Assembly (NCBI GenBank): GCA_964016875.1
Contig: OZ024719.1
Span: 33,776,679 to 33,840,678, forward strand
DNA: 64,000 nucleotides
Source: Fallopia convolvulus
Lineage: Eukaryota > Streptophyta > Magnoliopsida > Caryophyllales > Polygonaceae
Direction: 5' to 3'
Shown here: positions 23,589 to 34,185 of the stretch, in pieces
Layout of the letters: each line of letters begins with the position of its first letter
Position numbering within the stretch: position 1 is the stretch's first letter
Translations under genes and position numbers: made by a program
Notes under the pieces: model-generated
Database searches by the model: none
The model's input: only the letters and a program-made list of their open reading frames with translations
Told to the model about the DNA's origin: nothing

Positions 23589-24305
23589 TGATGCAAATTA
23601 AGGGAGGATCAAAGCGAATGATTCGTTGAAGACGAATGGAGGCCAAACACCAAGACCTTTACTAAGGTCTCGAGCATTCAAATTCAAGAAGGTGTTCATG
23701 GATCTGATATTATCCTTTGATTATGTTTATCAATGGCGTCCAAGGCCACCAAGGAAGAGGATGAAGCTTTTAAAGTTCTAGAAGTTATGAAACTCGTCAA
23801 ATGGAAAACAGTGCTCAGTAAAATGGTAATAACTTGGGCTAGAATATTGATATCAAGTCCGTTCAAATTGCGTTGGATAGATAATAAAAAGATCTACAAC
23901 TTTGTAGTTTACGTCGAAAGCAGAATCTAAGCGAAAAGAGCCGAAAATTGTGATTTACTGAGAGTTGTTCAAGTCTTACGGAAATCTTATCTTTAGTTTT
24001 AATTCTATCTATTTCTAGATATTATATTTATGATAATTTCGGCCATAAGAGTTTGTTAGGGCTTAAATATATCTTGCTTTATTATTATTTATATCGTTTT
24101 GAGTTTTAGGATTAGCTTTTTAGTTTTCTTATCTAAATAAGTCAAATATTTATCTATTTGATTTAATTAAGATAAGGGGACTTAGATAGATATTTTTATA
24201 TTATTATATGTTATCTTGGAAAACAAGAAAAGGACCTTTCTACCCTTCTAGGGCTGATATCCTTGACTTTTTCTCCAAGACAACTCTACCTTGTATTTTC
24301 TTTAA

Positions 24306-24980
24306 GGGGAAATTACATTTAACCACCCTTTATTTTACACATGTTGCAATTAACCACCCTTTATATTTTTTTCTACACTTAAACACCCCTTATTTGTAAT
24401 TATGTACATTTAACCACCTATTTTGATGAAAAACGTCATTTTCTCCGTTACGTGAAGTAAATTACGTCTTTTCCTTTCTTCTTAAATTTTATTTACAATA
24501 AATAAATAAAGATAAAAACCATAATTGAAACTTTCAAGTTCCAATACGCCGATCAATTTTTGCAACCCTGTCCTAATTTCCTCCATCCAATGGCCAAGAA
24601 GAACCACGACTTCGCCGATGCAAAGGCCATGGGTTTTGGATCTTATTCCGACGACTTTGAGCGTCCCTTGGAGTCGGTCGTGTCTAACTTGATGGACGAT
24701 AACTCAAGATTCCAAAGGTTGAGATGTAGGCCGAAATCGAATGATAATTACATTCCAAGCTCAATTTATTCCTAAATTCTTTTATTTATTGTAAATAAAA
24801 TTAAAAAAGAAGGGAAAATGTGATTTACTTTAATTTAACGAAGAAAATAACGTTTTTCATCAAAATGGGTGGTTAAATGCACATATTTACAAATAAGGGG
24901 TGGTTAAGTGTAGAAAAAAATATAAAGGGTGGTTAATTGCAACAAGTGTAAAATAAAGGGTGGTTAAATGCAATTTTCCC
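24306..24980. mobile_element. Mutator-type MITE with long terminal inverted repeats
   Basis: 675 bp, flanked by a perfect 9-bp duplication TTTCTTTAA (24,297-24,305 and 24,981-24,989), the size typical of Mutator-like transposons. Terminal inverted repeats of about 200 bp (roughly 24,306-24,507 and 24,775-24,980) begin GGGGAAATTACATTTAACC. Each carries about four spaced copies of an AACCACCC motif, possible transposase-binding sites. Present only in the 5' LTR, so it inserted after the LTR element did. No transposase. Confidence 0.85.
24590..24775 (+). CDS. Small unidentified reading frame inside the MITE
   Basis: 61 codons from ATG 24,590 in the unique centre of the MITE, starting MAKKNHDFADAK; noticeably more GC-rich than the inverted repeats around it. 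I do not recognise it. It could be a captured fragment of a host gene, as in Pack-MULEs, or a chance frame. It has no transposase features. Confidence 0.3.
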   Translation: MAKKNHDFADAKAMGFGSYSDDFERPLESVVSNLMDDNSRFQRLRCRPKSNDNYIPSSIYS

Positions 24981-25433
24981 TTTCTTTAAATACCTTGCAT
25001 TTATCATTCAATAAAAATCAGCCTTAATTAGATAAACCCCTATTGGTTTATCTAGTTTATGGGCCATTAAAGCAACCATTGTTCATGCATGCAATCTCTA
25101 CGATCATCATCACCAATTCATTTTCTTTCAATTCAGATTTGATTTGTTAATTTGATTAATTAAGTTAGTTCTAGTTTGGTTGTTAAAGATCAAACCTAGT
25201 TAATCAATTGAATTTAGCGTTAGAGCCAATTCAATTGAACTATCTCTTTAATTATCTTAACCCTTCAAATCAGATTCGTTCTTCACCATTCATTGATATT
25301 TCGAGTTACTTGTTTATAAAGTTATTAACTTTGAAGGCAATTCAGGTTGGAAAGAGAATTACTTGTCAAGATCGGGCCAAAACAAGACCGAATTGTCATC
25401 ATCGAGCAATCGAGGAGATAATTCCGTATCAAT

Positions 25434-25442
25434 TGGTATCAG
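25434..25442 (+). other. Primer-binding site of the non-autonomous element
   Basis: TGGTATCAG two bases after the 5' LTR, the same placement and core as in the CRM-like elements, so the same initiator Met-tRNA primer is implied. Confidence 0.7.
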
Positions 25443-25493
25443 TTATCCAGGTTGAGACAAGTTTCATTCTTTGATATTTTATATTGATCTTCA

Positions 25494-26222
25494 ATGTATG
25501 TTAGTGCGGATTTTTATCAGCGCCTTCAACTTCACTTAGAGATTTCACAAAGCATCGAACCCGAAATTTTCTTTGATGAGTGCCCTATTGAAGATAATGA
25601 CGAGTGTTCTTCAATTTTAAACAATCTTTTCACATATTCCAGCCATATGGGTGAGGAAAATTGTGATTTTGAGGACTACAAAAAGGAAGGTGCACCGCCA
25701 AATTTGCTTTCTTTGGATCCTATTGAAGATTCTATTTCTTGGCCAACGTTGTCATCAAAAACTCCGATCCTTCCACCTCCTAGATCAACCCAAACATGGG
25801 TCAATATGAAACCTAAGGAGGTATCAAAGGCAACCTCACTTGTGGCCATGGTTGAGGACGAAGAAGAGATATCAACAAACGACACAACTATGGTATGTCC
25901 GAGCGTACTTGAATTAGCGACTATGCAATTCAATGAAGATCTTCTTTCTACATTGGAGAATTCTTACCATGTCCTTTTGTTCCTTACCAACGTCGCCTTG
26001 AGGACAAGTCGAATTCAAGTAGGGAAGAATGATGCAAATCAAGGGAGGATCAAAGCGAATGATTCGTTGAAGACGAATGGAGGCCAAACACCAAGACCTT
26101 TACTAAGGTCCCGAGCATTCAAGTTCAAGAAGGTGTTCATGGATCTGATATTATCCTTTGATTATGTTTATCAATGGCGTCCAAGGCCACCAAGGAAGAG
26201 GATGAAGCTTTTAAAGTTCTAA
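25494..26222 (+). CDS. Unrecognised protein of the non-autonomous LTR element
   Basis: 242 codons from ATG 25,494, the first ATG after the primer site. About 178 codons lie in the internal region and the last ~64 continue through the purine tract into the 3' LTR. The product is acidic at first (IEPEIFFDECPIEDNDE) and ends basic (RPRPPRKRMKLLKF). No zinc knuckle, protease DSG or RT motif. The reading phase at the tract/LTR boundary (N-D-A) is the same as in the CRM-like polyprotein (E-N-D-A). It could be a remnant of a Gag-like or spacer protein, or simply an open frame kept by the shared boundary. The frame is intact, so decay has been slight. Confidence 0.5.
   Translation: MYVSADFYQRLQLHLEISQSIEPEIFFDECPIEDNDECSSILNNLFTYSSHMGEENCDFEDYKKEGAPPNLLSLDPIEDSISWPTLSSKTPILPPPRSTQTWVNMKPKEVSKATSLVAMVEDEEEISTNDTTMVCPSVLELATMQFNEDLLSTLENSYHVLLFLTNVALRTSRIQVGKNDANQGRIKANDSLKTNGGQTPRPLLRSRAFKFKKVFMDLILSFDYVYQWRPRPPRKRMKLLKF
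26018..26029 (+). other. Polypurine tract of the non-autonomous element
   Basis: AGTAGGGAAGAA immediately before the 3' LTR, mostly purine, in the same place as in the CRM-like elements and likewise inside a reading frame. Confidence 0.65.
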
Positions 26223-27188
26223 AAGTTATGAAACTCGTCAAATGGAAAACAGTGCTCAGTAAAATGGTAATAACTTGGGCTAGAAAATTGATATCAAGTC
26301 CGTTCAAATTGCGTTGGATAGATAATAAAAAGATCTACAACTTTGTAGTTTACGTCGAAAGCAGAATCTAAGCGAAAAGAGCCGAAAATTGTGATTTACT
26401 GAGAGTTGTTCAAGTCTTACGGAAATCTTATCTTTAGTTTTAATTCTATCTATTTCTAGATATTATATTTATGATAATTTCGTCCATAAGAGTTTGTTAG
26501 GGCTGAAATATATCTTGCTTTATTATTATTTATATCGTTTTGAGTTTTAGGATTAGCTTTTTAGTTTTCTTATCTAAATAAGTCAAATATTTATCTATTT
26601 GATTTAATTAAGATAAGGGGACTTAGATAGATGTTTTTATATTATTATATGTTATCTTGGAAAACAAGAAAAGGACCTTTCTACCCTTCTAGGGCTGATA
26701 TCCTTGAATTTTTCTCCAAGACAACTCTACCTTGTATTTTCTTTAAATACCTTGCATTTATCATTCAATAAAAATCAGCCTTAATCAGATAAACCCCTAT
26801 TGGTTTATCTAGTTTATGGGCCATTAAAGCAACCATTGTTCATGCATGCAATCTCTATGATCATCATCACCAATTCATTTTCTTTCAATTCAGATTTGAT
26901 TTATTAATTTGATTAGTTAAGTTAGTTCTAGTTTGGTTGTTAAAGATCAAACCTAGTTCAACAATTGAATTTAGCGTTAGAGCCAATTCAATTGAACTAT
27001 CTCTTTAATTATCTTAACCCTTCAAATCAGATTCGTTCTTCACCATTCATTGATATTTCGAGTTACTTGTTTATAAAGTTATTAACTTTGAAGGCAATTC
27101 AGGTTGGAAAGAGAATTACTTGTCAAGATCGGGCCAAAACAAGACCGAATTGTCATCATCGAGCAATCGAGGAGATAATTCCATATCA
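26030..27188 (+). repeat. 3' LTR of the non-autonomous element
   Basis: 1,159 bp, TGATGCAAATC...CATATCA, without the MITE. About 16 differences from the 5' LTR outside the MITE. One base of the hairpin stem is changed here (TCAGATAAACC near 26,787). Confidence 0.85.
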
Positions 27189-27772
27189 GGGGTAGTGGGG
27201 ATTGATTTGGTGGCCATCACAAAACCGAGTGGGGAGCTTGATACAAGAGCTCTTTATGAGTTATTGAGGAATAAGAAAGAAGAGCTAGATTGGTGTAAGG
27301 TGGTTTGGAAGGTTGTGAGAGCTCGGGCTTGGAGCTTTAGGGTGTGGCTTGCATATAAGGATCGGTTAGCTACATGTGACTGACTCCTTGAATGGGGGCG
27401 CATATCCCACAATTTGTGTCCCCTATGTCGTGCACACTTTGGGGCACGTGCCCCTTTATTAGACAAGTAATGGACAAGGTGTGGAGATGGGTGGGGATTC
27501 ACACATATAAGAGAGGCCTAAGAGAGTGGGTGGATTGGTTTACCAAGTCACCGGGGTGGAGGAGTGCACTCTTCAAGGCTAAGTTGATTGCCTTTCTCGG
27601 GTTGGTGTACCACACTTGGGCTCTAAGAAACAAAGTGGTTTTTGAAGGAGAGAGGCCGGAGGTTGAGAAATGCGTGGAAGTCATCATTTTTGAGTGCAAG
27701 CAACGCATGATAGTTGAATGCAAGTTTGAAGGAAAGAGAGATGAAGCACTAAGGAGAAGGCTTGGCATATGA
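27189..27772 (+). pseudogene. LINE-A ORF2 part 3: zf-RVT C-terminal domain (broken)
   Basis: Resumes the LINE frame exactly after the GGGGT duplication (VVGIDLVAITKPSGELD). It holds the zf-RVT region, with LAYKDRLATCD then a CPLCRAH-type cysteine/histidine motif. A one-base change of frame ends the first part at 27,383, and a small deletion near 27,440 removes part of the segment that reads LETVDHLWGMCPF in LINE-B. The last frame ends RRRLGI with a stop at 27,772, as in LINE-B. Confidence 0.8.
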
Positions 27773-28192
27773 GGTATGTGGTAACTCAAACTTGTCCTAG
27801 GGAGTGTTTTCTATGAGTTAGTGCCTTCTTACTTCCCTTACTCTTGTTTTGGTGATGTGGACTGTGTTTGATGTATTCCACTTATAAGTGGATGTGAAAT
27901 TTTGGTGGTGTTGGTGCCACTTTGTTTGGTGGTTTGCTTGGGTCCTAGACCCCCCCATTGTTAGACTCTTGTGGAGCCGAGGTTTTACTCGGGTTTTTGT
28001 GTATATAGGCTGTGTGTCTATAGTTTTTTGGGATGATAGGGTCTTAGACCCGGTTTTGCTAGGCTCGCGGGGCGAGTTTTGCCGGATATGCTTATCCGTG
28101 GCTTGGGTTATAGTTTTTCACCTTGACCAGTTTTAGGTCAAGCGTGCCTTGTACATCCTTCCCTCTCGTTCTATATATTTACCATGTTTCGA
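27773..28192 (+). other. LINE-A 3' UTR
   Basis: Non-coding 420 bp matching 45,389-45,820 and, for its second half, 7,650-7,818. Contains a short inverted motif around TTAGACCC and ends TATATATTTACCATGTTTCGA-like, with no poly(A) and no simple repeat tail. The conserved end just before GCTAG is likely the template start used by the reverse transcriptase. Confidence 0.75.
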
Positions 28193-31100
28193 GCTAGTTT
28201 GGGCCAAAGAAAACATTTTGTATAGACACATTCGACCGTACATCCATTTTGAGGCTGAATGGTACGAAAATTTTCGTATCAGAACTTTTGCGAGTTTTTT
28301 TTCTAATTCTTTAGATTGGATGGGCTGGAATGGGCCAAAGAAAAACATTTTGTACAGACTCATTCGACCGTACAACCGTTTTGGGCATTTTCCGGGAGGG
28401 TGTCAATTTGAGGCTGAATGGTACGAAGATTTTCTTAACAGAACTTTAGCGAGTTTTTCCAATTTTTTGGCTTGGATGGGCTAGCATGGGCCAAAGAAAA
28501 ATATTTTTAAACACACATTCGACCGTACAACCGTTTAGGGCATTTTCGGGGAGGGTGTCATTTAGAGGCTGAATGGTACAAAGATTTTCGTATCATCCGT
28601 TTAGGGCATTTGAGGGTGTCAATTTGAGGCTGAATGGTACGAAGATTTTCGTACCAAAACTTTTGCGAGTTTTTTCCATTTTTCGCTTGGATGGGCTAGC
28701 ATGGGGCAAAGAAAAACATTCTGTATAGACACATTCGACTGTACATCCGTTTAGGGCATTCTCGGGGAGGGTGTCAATTTGAGGCTGAATGGTACGAAGA
28801 TTTTCGTACCAGAACTTTTGCGAGTTTTTTTCATTTTTTTGTCTTGGATGGTCTAGCATGGGCCTAACAAAAACATTTCGTACAGACACATTCGACCGAA
28901 CAACAGTTTAGGGCATTTACGGGGAGGGTTTCAATTTGAGGCTGAATGGTACGAAGATTTCGTACCAGAACTTTTGCGAGTTTTTTCTATTTTTTTTTGT
29001 CTTGGATGGGCTACCATGGGTCTAACAAAAACATTTAGTAAAGACACATTCGGCCGAACAACCGTTTAGGGCATTTCGGGGAGGGTGTCAATTTGAGGCT
29101 GAATGGTACGAAGATTTTCGTGCCAGAACTTTTGCGAGTTTTTTCTATTTTTTGTCTTGGATGGGCTAGCATGGGCCAAAGAAAAACATTTCGTACAGAC
29201 ATTCGACCGAACAACCGTTTAGGGCATTTACGGGGAGGGTTTCAATTTGATGCTGAATGGTACGAAGATTTTCGTACCATAACTTTTGCGAGTTTTTTTC
29301 TCTTTTTTTTGTCTTGGATGGGCTACCATGGGCCTAACAAAAACATTTCGTAAAGACACATTCGACCGACCAACCGTTTAGGGCATTTTCGGGGAGGGTG
29401 TCATTTTGATGCTGAATGGTACGAAGATTTTCATACCAGAACTTTTGCGAGTTTTTTCCATTTTTTCGCTTGGATGGGCTTGCATGGGCCAAAGAAAAAC
29501 ATTTCAGACACATTCGACCGAACAACCGTTTAGGGCATTTACGGGGAGGGTGTCAATTTGAGGCTGAATGGTACGAAGATTTTTGTACCAGAACTTATGC
29601 GAGTTTCTTCTAATTCTTTGGCTTGGATGGGCTGGAATGGGCCAAAGAAAAACATTTTGTACAGACTCATTCGACCGTACAACCGTTTTGGCATTTTCCG
29701 GGAGGGTGTCAATTTGAGGCTGAATGGTACGAAGATTTTTGTACCAGAACTTTTGCGAGTTTTTCCAATTTTTTAGCTTGGATGGGTTAGCATGGGCCAA
29801 AGAAAAACATTTTGTAAAGACATATTCGATCGTACAACCATTTAGGGCATTTTCGGGGAGAGTGTCAATTTGAGGATGAATGGTACGAAGATTTTGGTAC
29901 CAGAACTTTTGCGAGTTTTTTTCCATTTTTTGCTTGGATGGGTTAGCATGTGCCAAATAAAAACATTTTGTAAAGACACATTCGACCGTACAACTGTTTA
30001 GGGCATTTTCGGGGACGGTGTCAATTTGAGGCTGAATGGTACGAAGATTTTCGTACCAGAACTTTTCCGAGTTTTTTCCGATTTTTTGGCTTGGATGGGC
30101 TAGCATGAGCCAAAAAAAAAATATTTTGTACAAACACATTCTACCGTACATCCGTTTAGGGCATTTTCGGGGAAGGTGTCAATTTGAGGTTGAATGGTAC
30201 AAAGATTTTCGTACCATAACTTTTGCGAGATTTTTCTATTTATTTGAATTGGATGGGCTACCATTGGCCTAAAAAAAACATTTCGTAAGGACACATTCGA
30301 CCGAACAACGGTTTAGGGCATTTTCAGGAAGGGTGTTTGAGACTGAATGGTACGAAGATTTTCGTACCAGAACTTTTGCGAGTTTTTTTCCATTTTTCGC
30401 TTAGATGGGTTAGCATGGGCCAAAGAAAAACATTTTATAAAGACACATTCAATCATACAACCGTTTTGTATAGACACATTCGACCGTACATCCGTTTAGG
30501 GCATTTTCGAGGATGGTGTCAAATTGAGGCTAAATAGTACGAAGATTTTCGTACCAAAATTTTTGCGAGTTTTTTCCAATTTTTTGGCTTGGATGGGCTA
30601 GCATGGGCCAAAGAAAACATTTCGTAAAGACACATTCGACCGAACAACCGTTTAGGGCATTTTCGGGGAGAGTGTCAATTTGAGGATGAATAGTACGAAG
30701 ATTTTGGTACCAGAACTTTTGCGAGTTTTTTTCCATTTTTCGCTTGGATGGGTTAGCATGTGCCAAATAAAAACATTTTGTAAAGACACATTCGACCGTA
30801 CAACTGTTTAGGGCATTTTCGGGGACGGTGTCAATTTGAGGCTGAATGGTACGAAGATTTTCGTACCAGAACTTCTCCGAGTATTTTCCGATTTTTCGGC
30901 TTGGATGGGCTAGCATGAGCCAAAAAAAAATATTTTGTACAAACACATTCTACCGTACATCCGTTTAGGGCATTTTCGGGGAAGGTGTCAATTTGAGGTT
31001 GAATGGTACAAAGATTTTCGTACCATAACTTTTGCGAGTTTTTTCTATTTATTTGAATTGGATGGGCTACCATTGGCCTAAAAAAAACATTTCTTAAGGA

Positions 31101-31729
31101 CACATTCGACCGAACAACGGTTTAGGGCATTTTCAGGAAGGGTGTTTGAGACTGAATGGTACGAAGATTTTCGTACCAGAACTTTTGCGAGTTTTTTTCC
31201 ATTTTTCGCTTAGATGGGTTAGCATGGGCCAAAGAAAAACATTTTATAAAGACACATTCAATCATACAACCGTTTTGTATAGACACATTCGACCGTACAT
31301 CCATTTAGGGCATTTTCGAGGATGGTGTCAAATTGAGGCTAAATAGTACGAAGATTTTCGTACCAAAATTTTTGCGAGTTTTTTCCAATTTTTTGGCTTG
31401 GATGGGCTAGCATGGGCCAAAGTAAACATTTCGTAAAGACACATTCGACCGAACAACCGTTTAGGGCATTTTCGGGGAGGGTGTCAATTTGAGGCTGAAT
31501 GGTACGAAGATTTTCGTACCTGAACTTTTGCGAGTTTTATCCAATTTTTTGGCTTGGATGGACTAGTATGGGCCAAAGAAAACATTTTGTATAGACACAT
31601 TCGACCGTACATCCGTTTAGGGCATTTTCGTGGAGGGTGTCATTTTGAGGCTGAATGGTACGAAGATTTTCATACAAGAACTTTTGCGAGTGTTTTCCAA
31701 TTTTTTGGCTTGGATGGGCTAGCATGCCC
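28193..31729. repeat. 157-bp satellite array, block C
   Basis: Resumes the same satellite as blocks A and B after LINE-A. Some monomers are truncated near the start (about 28,245 and 28,600). The array ends in GCTAGCATGCCC at 31,718-31,729, where the last monomer is fused to the inverted-repeat region now found at 45,821; LINE-B later split that junction. Confidence 0.9.
29830..31440. repeat. 809-bp segmental tandem duplication within the satellite
   Basis: A block of about five monomers occurs twice with an offset of 809 bp; for example CCGAACAACGG followed by TTTCAGGAAGGGTG at 30,301 and 31,110, and the rare GAGGATGAAT variant near 29,871 and 30,682. Copies are nearly identical, including unusual variants. 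It is a different higher-order period from block A. Confidence 0.75.
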
Positions 31730-32170
31730 CCGGGATTGGCTAGTAGGGGCCTGAGCCAAGAGATTTTGCAACCTAGAGAGAAACTCTCTCTTCTCTCTTC
31801 TTTCTAGGTTATCTCGTTTTTTGGTCGGTGGGTCTTCATTGGTGGCGCAGCCACCTTCTCCGGCCAGGGGGGAGGGGAGAGTGAGCGTAGGTGACACAAC
31901 GTGAGGATTGAAGCACCAGTGGGGCCTCCTTGGGCGGCTGGTGCAAACGGAGGGTGAAAGGGGTGCGAGATCTAGAGCGAAACACAATGGTAGGTGGTGG
32001 TTCCGGCGACGTCTCCGATGACTACCATGTGAGAGTGAGCTGGAGTAGTCTTGTGAGGTGAAATCCAGCCAAATCCACTTGGATCTGGACTGAATACGGG
32101 AGGGTGTTAGTAGCTGGTGAGAAGAGTGTTCAAAATCTAGGTTTTTAGGGCTCTTTGTTCGAGTTTGACT
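31730..32170 (+). other. LINE-B 5' UTR
   Basis: GC-rich non-coding leader related to 9,227-9,631 in layout (CTCTCTTCTC stretch, gtgaggtg blocks) but quite diverged in sequence, so the 5' UTRs of the two LINEs belong to different subfamilies or have changed quickly. Confidence 0.6.
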
Positions 32171-33024
32171 ATGGGTAAGAAGAAAAAAGGCTCAAATTGA
32201 CATTGTTACTCCCCTTTGACGTTCTACAAAGCTGGGTTAGGGGCTAGCATCGGTGGATCTGGTGCTTTGAAGCCAGATCTGAGTGGTCCTAGTGGTGTCT
32301 TGGAGAAAGGTGAAAGCTCACAAGAGGAAAGGCGTAGATCTGGTTCGTTGGATGAGAAACAACCAGCTAATGGAGAGTTTGTGGCTGAAGAAGATTTTTT
32401 AGGGCTCCCTTTTGATATCTGCTCAGCCTCAAAGAAAGCTATCAAGTGGGGGGATCGTGTAGAGGGAGAAGGGACTGATTTTGGACGTTCTCAAGATGTA
32501 CCAACGGTCATCTCAGCTGCTAGGTCAATTTCTAGGGTAAGGAGCACATGTGAGCTGAAAGGGACAGGTGAAGGAGGGGTCACATGTGAGGGTTTTGCTG
32601 GTTCTAGGCATGTTTCTTTTGGAAAGGAGCCTCTTGACCATTCCTCTTTGGTCCAATCTCAGCAAAATGCAGTTTTTAAACCTCTTTTGGAGTTTCGATC
32701 AGATCTGAGGGGTCTTCTTCATCAATGGGTGCTCCAAGCTTGAGAGAGAACGGTTTAGTTAGCCACCCAACCCATTACATCTTAAAACCCACTCCTAAAC
32801 CTCTCAAATCTCCCACGCAACCCTTGTTTGGCAATCGAAGTGTTCTTGCAGTTGAGAGATTGGAGTTCTACCCAAAAGTGGATAAGGAGGTCTATGTTTT
32901 TGAGGATTCGGAGGTTGAATCAGCCATGGCTGAATGGAGCTCGACCCTCTTAGGGGTTGTTCTTGGTGGGAAAGTCAGTTTTAGGGCCATGGTTGAGTTT
33001 GTGAATGGTAATTGGCCATATCTG
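32171..33024 (+). pseudogene. LINE-B ORF1 part 1 (broken)
   Basis: ATG 32,171 opens MGKKKKGSN and meets TGA at 32,198-32,200; the same frame is then open to 32,743. A frameshift near 32,730 passes to the frame that carries the start of DUF4283 (LEFYPKVDKEVYVFEDSEVE and on to NGNWPYL). The solo LTR inserted after 33,024. N-terminal half is low complexity and differs considerably from LINE-A. Confidence 0.75.
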
Positions 33025-34185
33025 TGATGCAGTGAAGCCTGCCATGTCTCAAACCGACGTCGATGAGTTGATTCGAGTGCCTTCTGACGGACCAATCACA
33101 AGAAGTCGAGCTAAGAAGATTGCTCAAGGCACAACAGCGATCTTGGTTCGATTGGCAGCGGTTATTGAAGAGCCTAGCAAGGCGAAGTGGGTCTCGTGCA
33201 TTCAACATCAATTGAGCCCGGATTCTATGGATTGATAATATGAGGGCCGAAATGCACTATTTCTTTATTTAGAAACATATATTAGTTTGTCTCACTTTAG
33301 GGCTGAATTTAGTAAGTGACCGGGTGAGATGAATTGGTATATGGGTCAAAGTCAACCCTTTGACTTGACCATTCTAAATTGAAGAAAATATCTTATTTAT
33401 TTTATTATGAACAATTTCTATTTATTTTAATAATGTAGAGAAATCAGCCAATAGGCTTATGTTAGTTGGTTGATTTTCTCTCTCCTGGTTGTTAGAGATA
33501 TTTTCTCTCTCCTGGTTGTTAGAGATATTTTTAGTTTGTTAGAGATATTTTAAGTTGTTAGGATTATTTCCTTAAATAAATAATTCAGCTATGATTTATT
33601 TATTTAAGGGAATCTAGTTAGATTTATTTAGATATTCTTATATCTTGGGAAGCAAGCAAAGGAGACTCTCTCTCCCCTTCTAGGGCCGGCCAGCCTTCCT
33701 CCCTTGCTCCCCAAGTATTAGCTTTTGTATTCTCTATAAATACTTTTCAGTTTCATTAATAAAAATCAGCTTGAGATTAGATAAACCCAAATTGGTTTAT
33801 CTAGTCCTTGGGCTCAATAACAATTGTGTTGTGTGCAATACTCGGCCGATCATCATCACCATACTCTCTCTCTCTCTCTCTCTTGTGTTGTTAAATTGGT
33901 TTGTTGATTTAGTCAATTAGATTGTTCTAGTTGTGATTGTTAAAGATCAAACTAGTTAATCAATTGGATTTAGCGTTAGAGCCAATCCAATTGAACTATC
34001 AAGTTGATTCCTTCAACCTATCAATTCTGTTTGTTACTTCAATTTTCGGATCTGTTGTTACTTGGATCGCAAGTTTCTTAATTTGAGAGCTTTTGTAGGT
34101 TTGAATCATAATTGCTGGCAAGATCGGGTTCCTGTGTGGTCAAATACGAGGTTTCTAAGGAGTAATCCGAGGCAATCACGTATCA
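33025..34185 (+). repeat. Solo LTR of the CRM-like family
   Basis: 1,161 bp, TGATGCAG...CGTATCA, with perfect 5-bp duplications ATCTG at 33,020-33,024 and 34,186-34,190. No internal region, so the element was lost by recombination between its LTRs. It has two rather than three copies of the ~28-bp U3 unit. The coding start of the LTR is intact (stop at 33,235). Hairpin at 33,778-33,803. Confidence 0.9.

Larger units (their letters stand above)
23589..25431 (+). repeat. 5' LTR of the non-autonomous element (with MITE)
   Basis: 1,843 bp; subtracting the 675-bp MITE and its 9-bp duplication gives 1,159 bp, exactly the length of the 3' LTR. The first ~195 bp duplicate the coding end of the internal reading frame. 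Hairpin TAGATAAACC/GGTTTATCTA at 25,029-25,054. Confidence 0.85.
23589..27188 (+). mobile_element. Non-autonomous LTR retrotransposon, partner of the CRM-like family
   Basis: Flanked by perfect 5-bp duplications GGGGT (23,584-23,588 and 27,189-27,193). LTRs start TGATGCAAAT and end TATCA. Only 598 bp lie between the LTRs, with a primer site, one unrecognised reading frame and a purine tract; no Gag, RT or integrase motifs. LTR ends, AATAAA region, hairpin, CATCAT run and GATCAAAC-TAGTTAATC block match those of the CRM-like LTRs, so the latter probably supplies the enzymes. The two LTRs differ at about 16 of 1,159 aligned positions (about 1.4%), so it inserted earlier than CRM-like copy 1. Confidence 0.85.
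9227..28192 (+). mobile_element. LINE-A, full-length but broken, with two nested LTR elements
   Basis: A plant L1-clade LINE with 5' UTR, ORF1 (DUF4283 and zinc knuckle), ORF2 (APE-type endonuclease, reverse transcriptase, zf-RVT) and 3' UTR. It is flanked by GCTAGTATGGGCCA (9,213-9,226) and GCTAGTTTGGGCCA (28,193-28,206), a 14-bp target duplication with one mismatch. Both flanks share the uncommon GCTAGT variant, which supports the pairing. Removing the LTR elements at 13,138-22,029 and 23,589-27,188 rejoins the ORF2 reading frame. The 3' end is TTTCGA with no poly(A). Net LINE length without the nested elements is about 6.5 kb. Confidence 0.88.
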
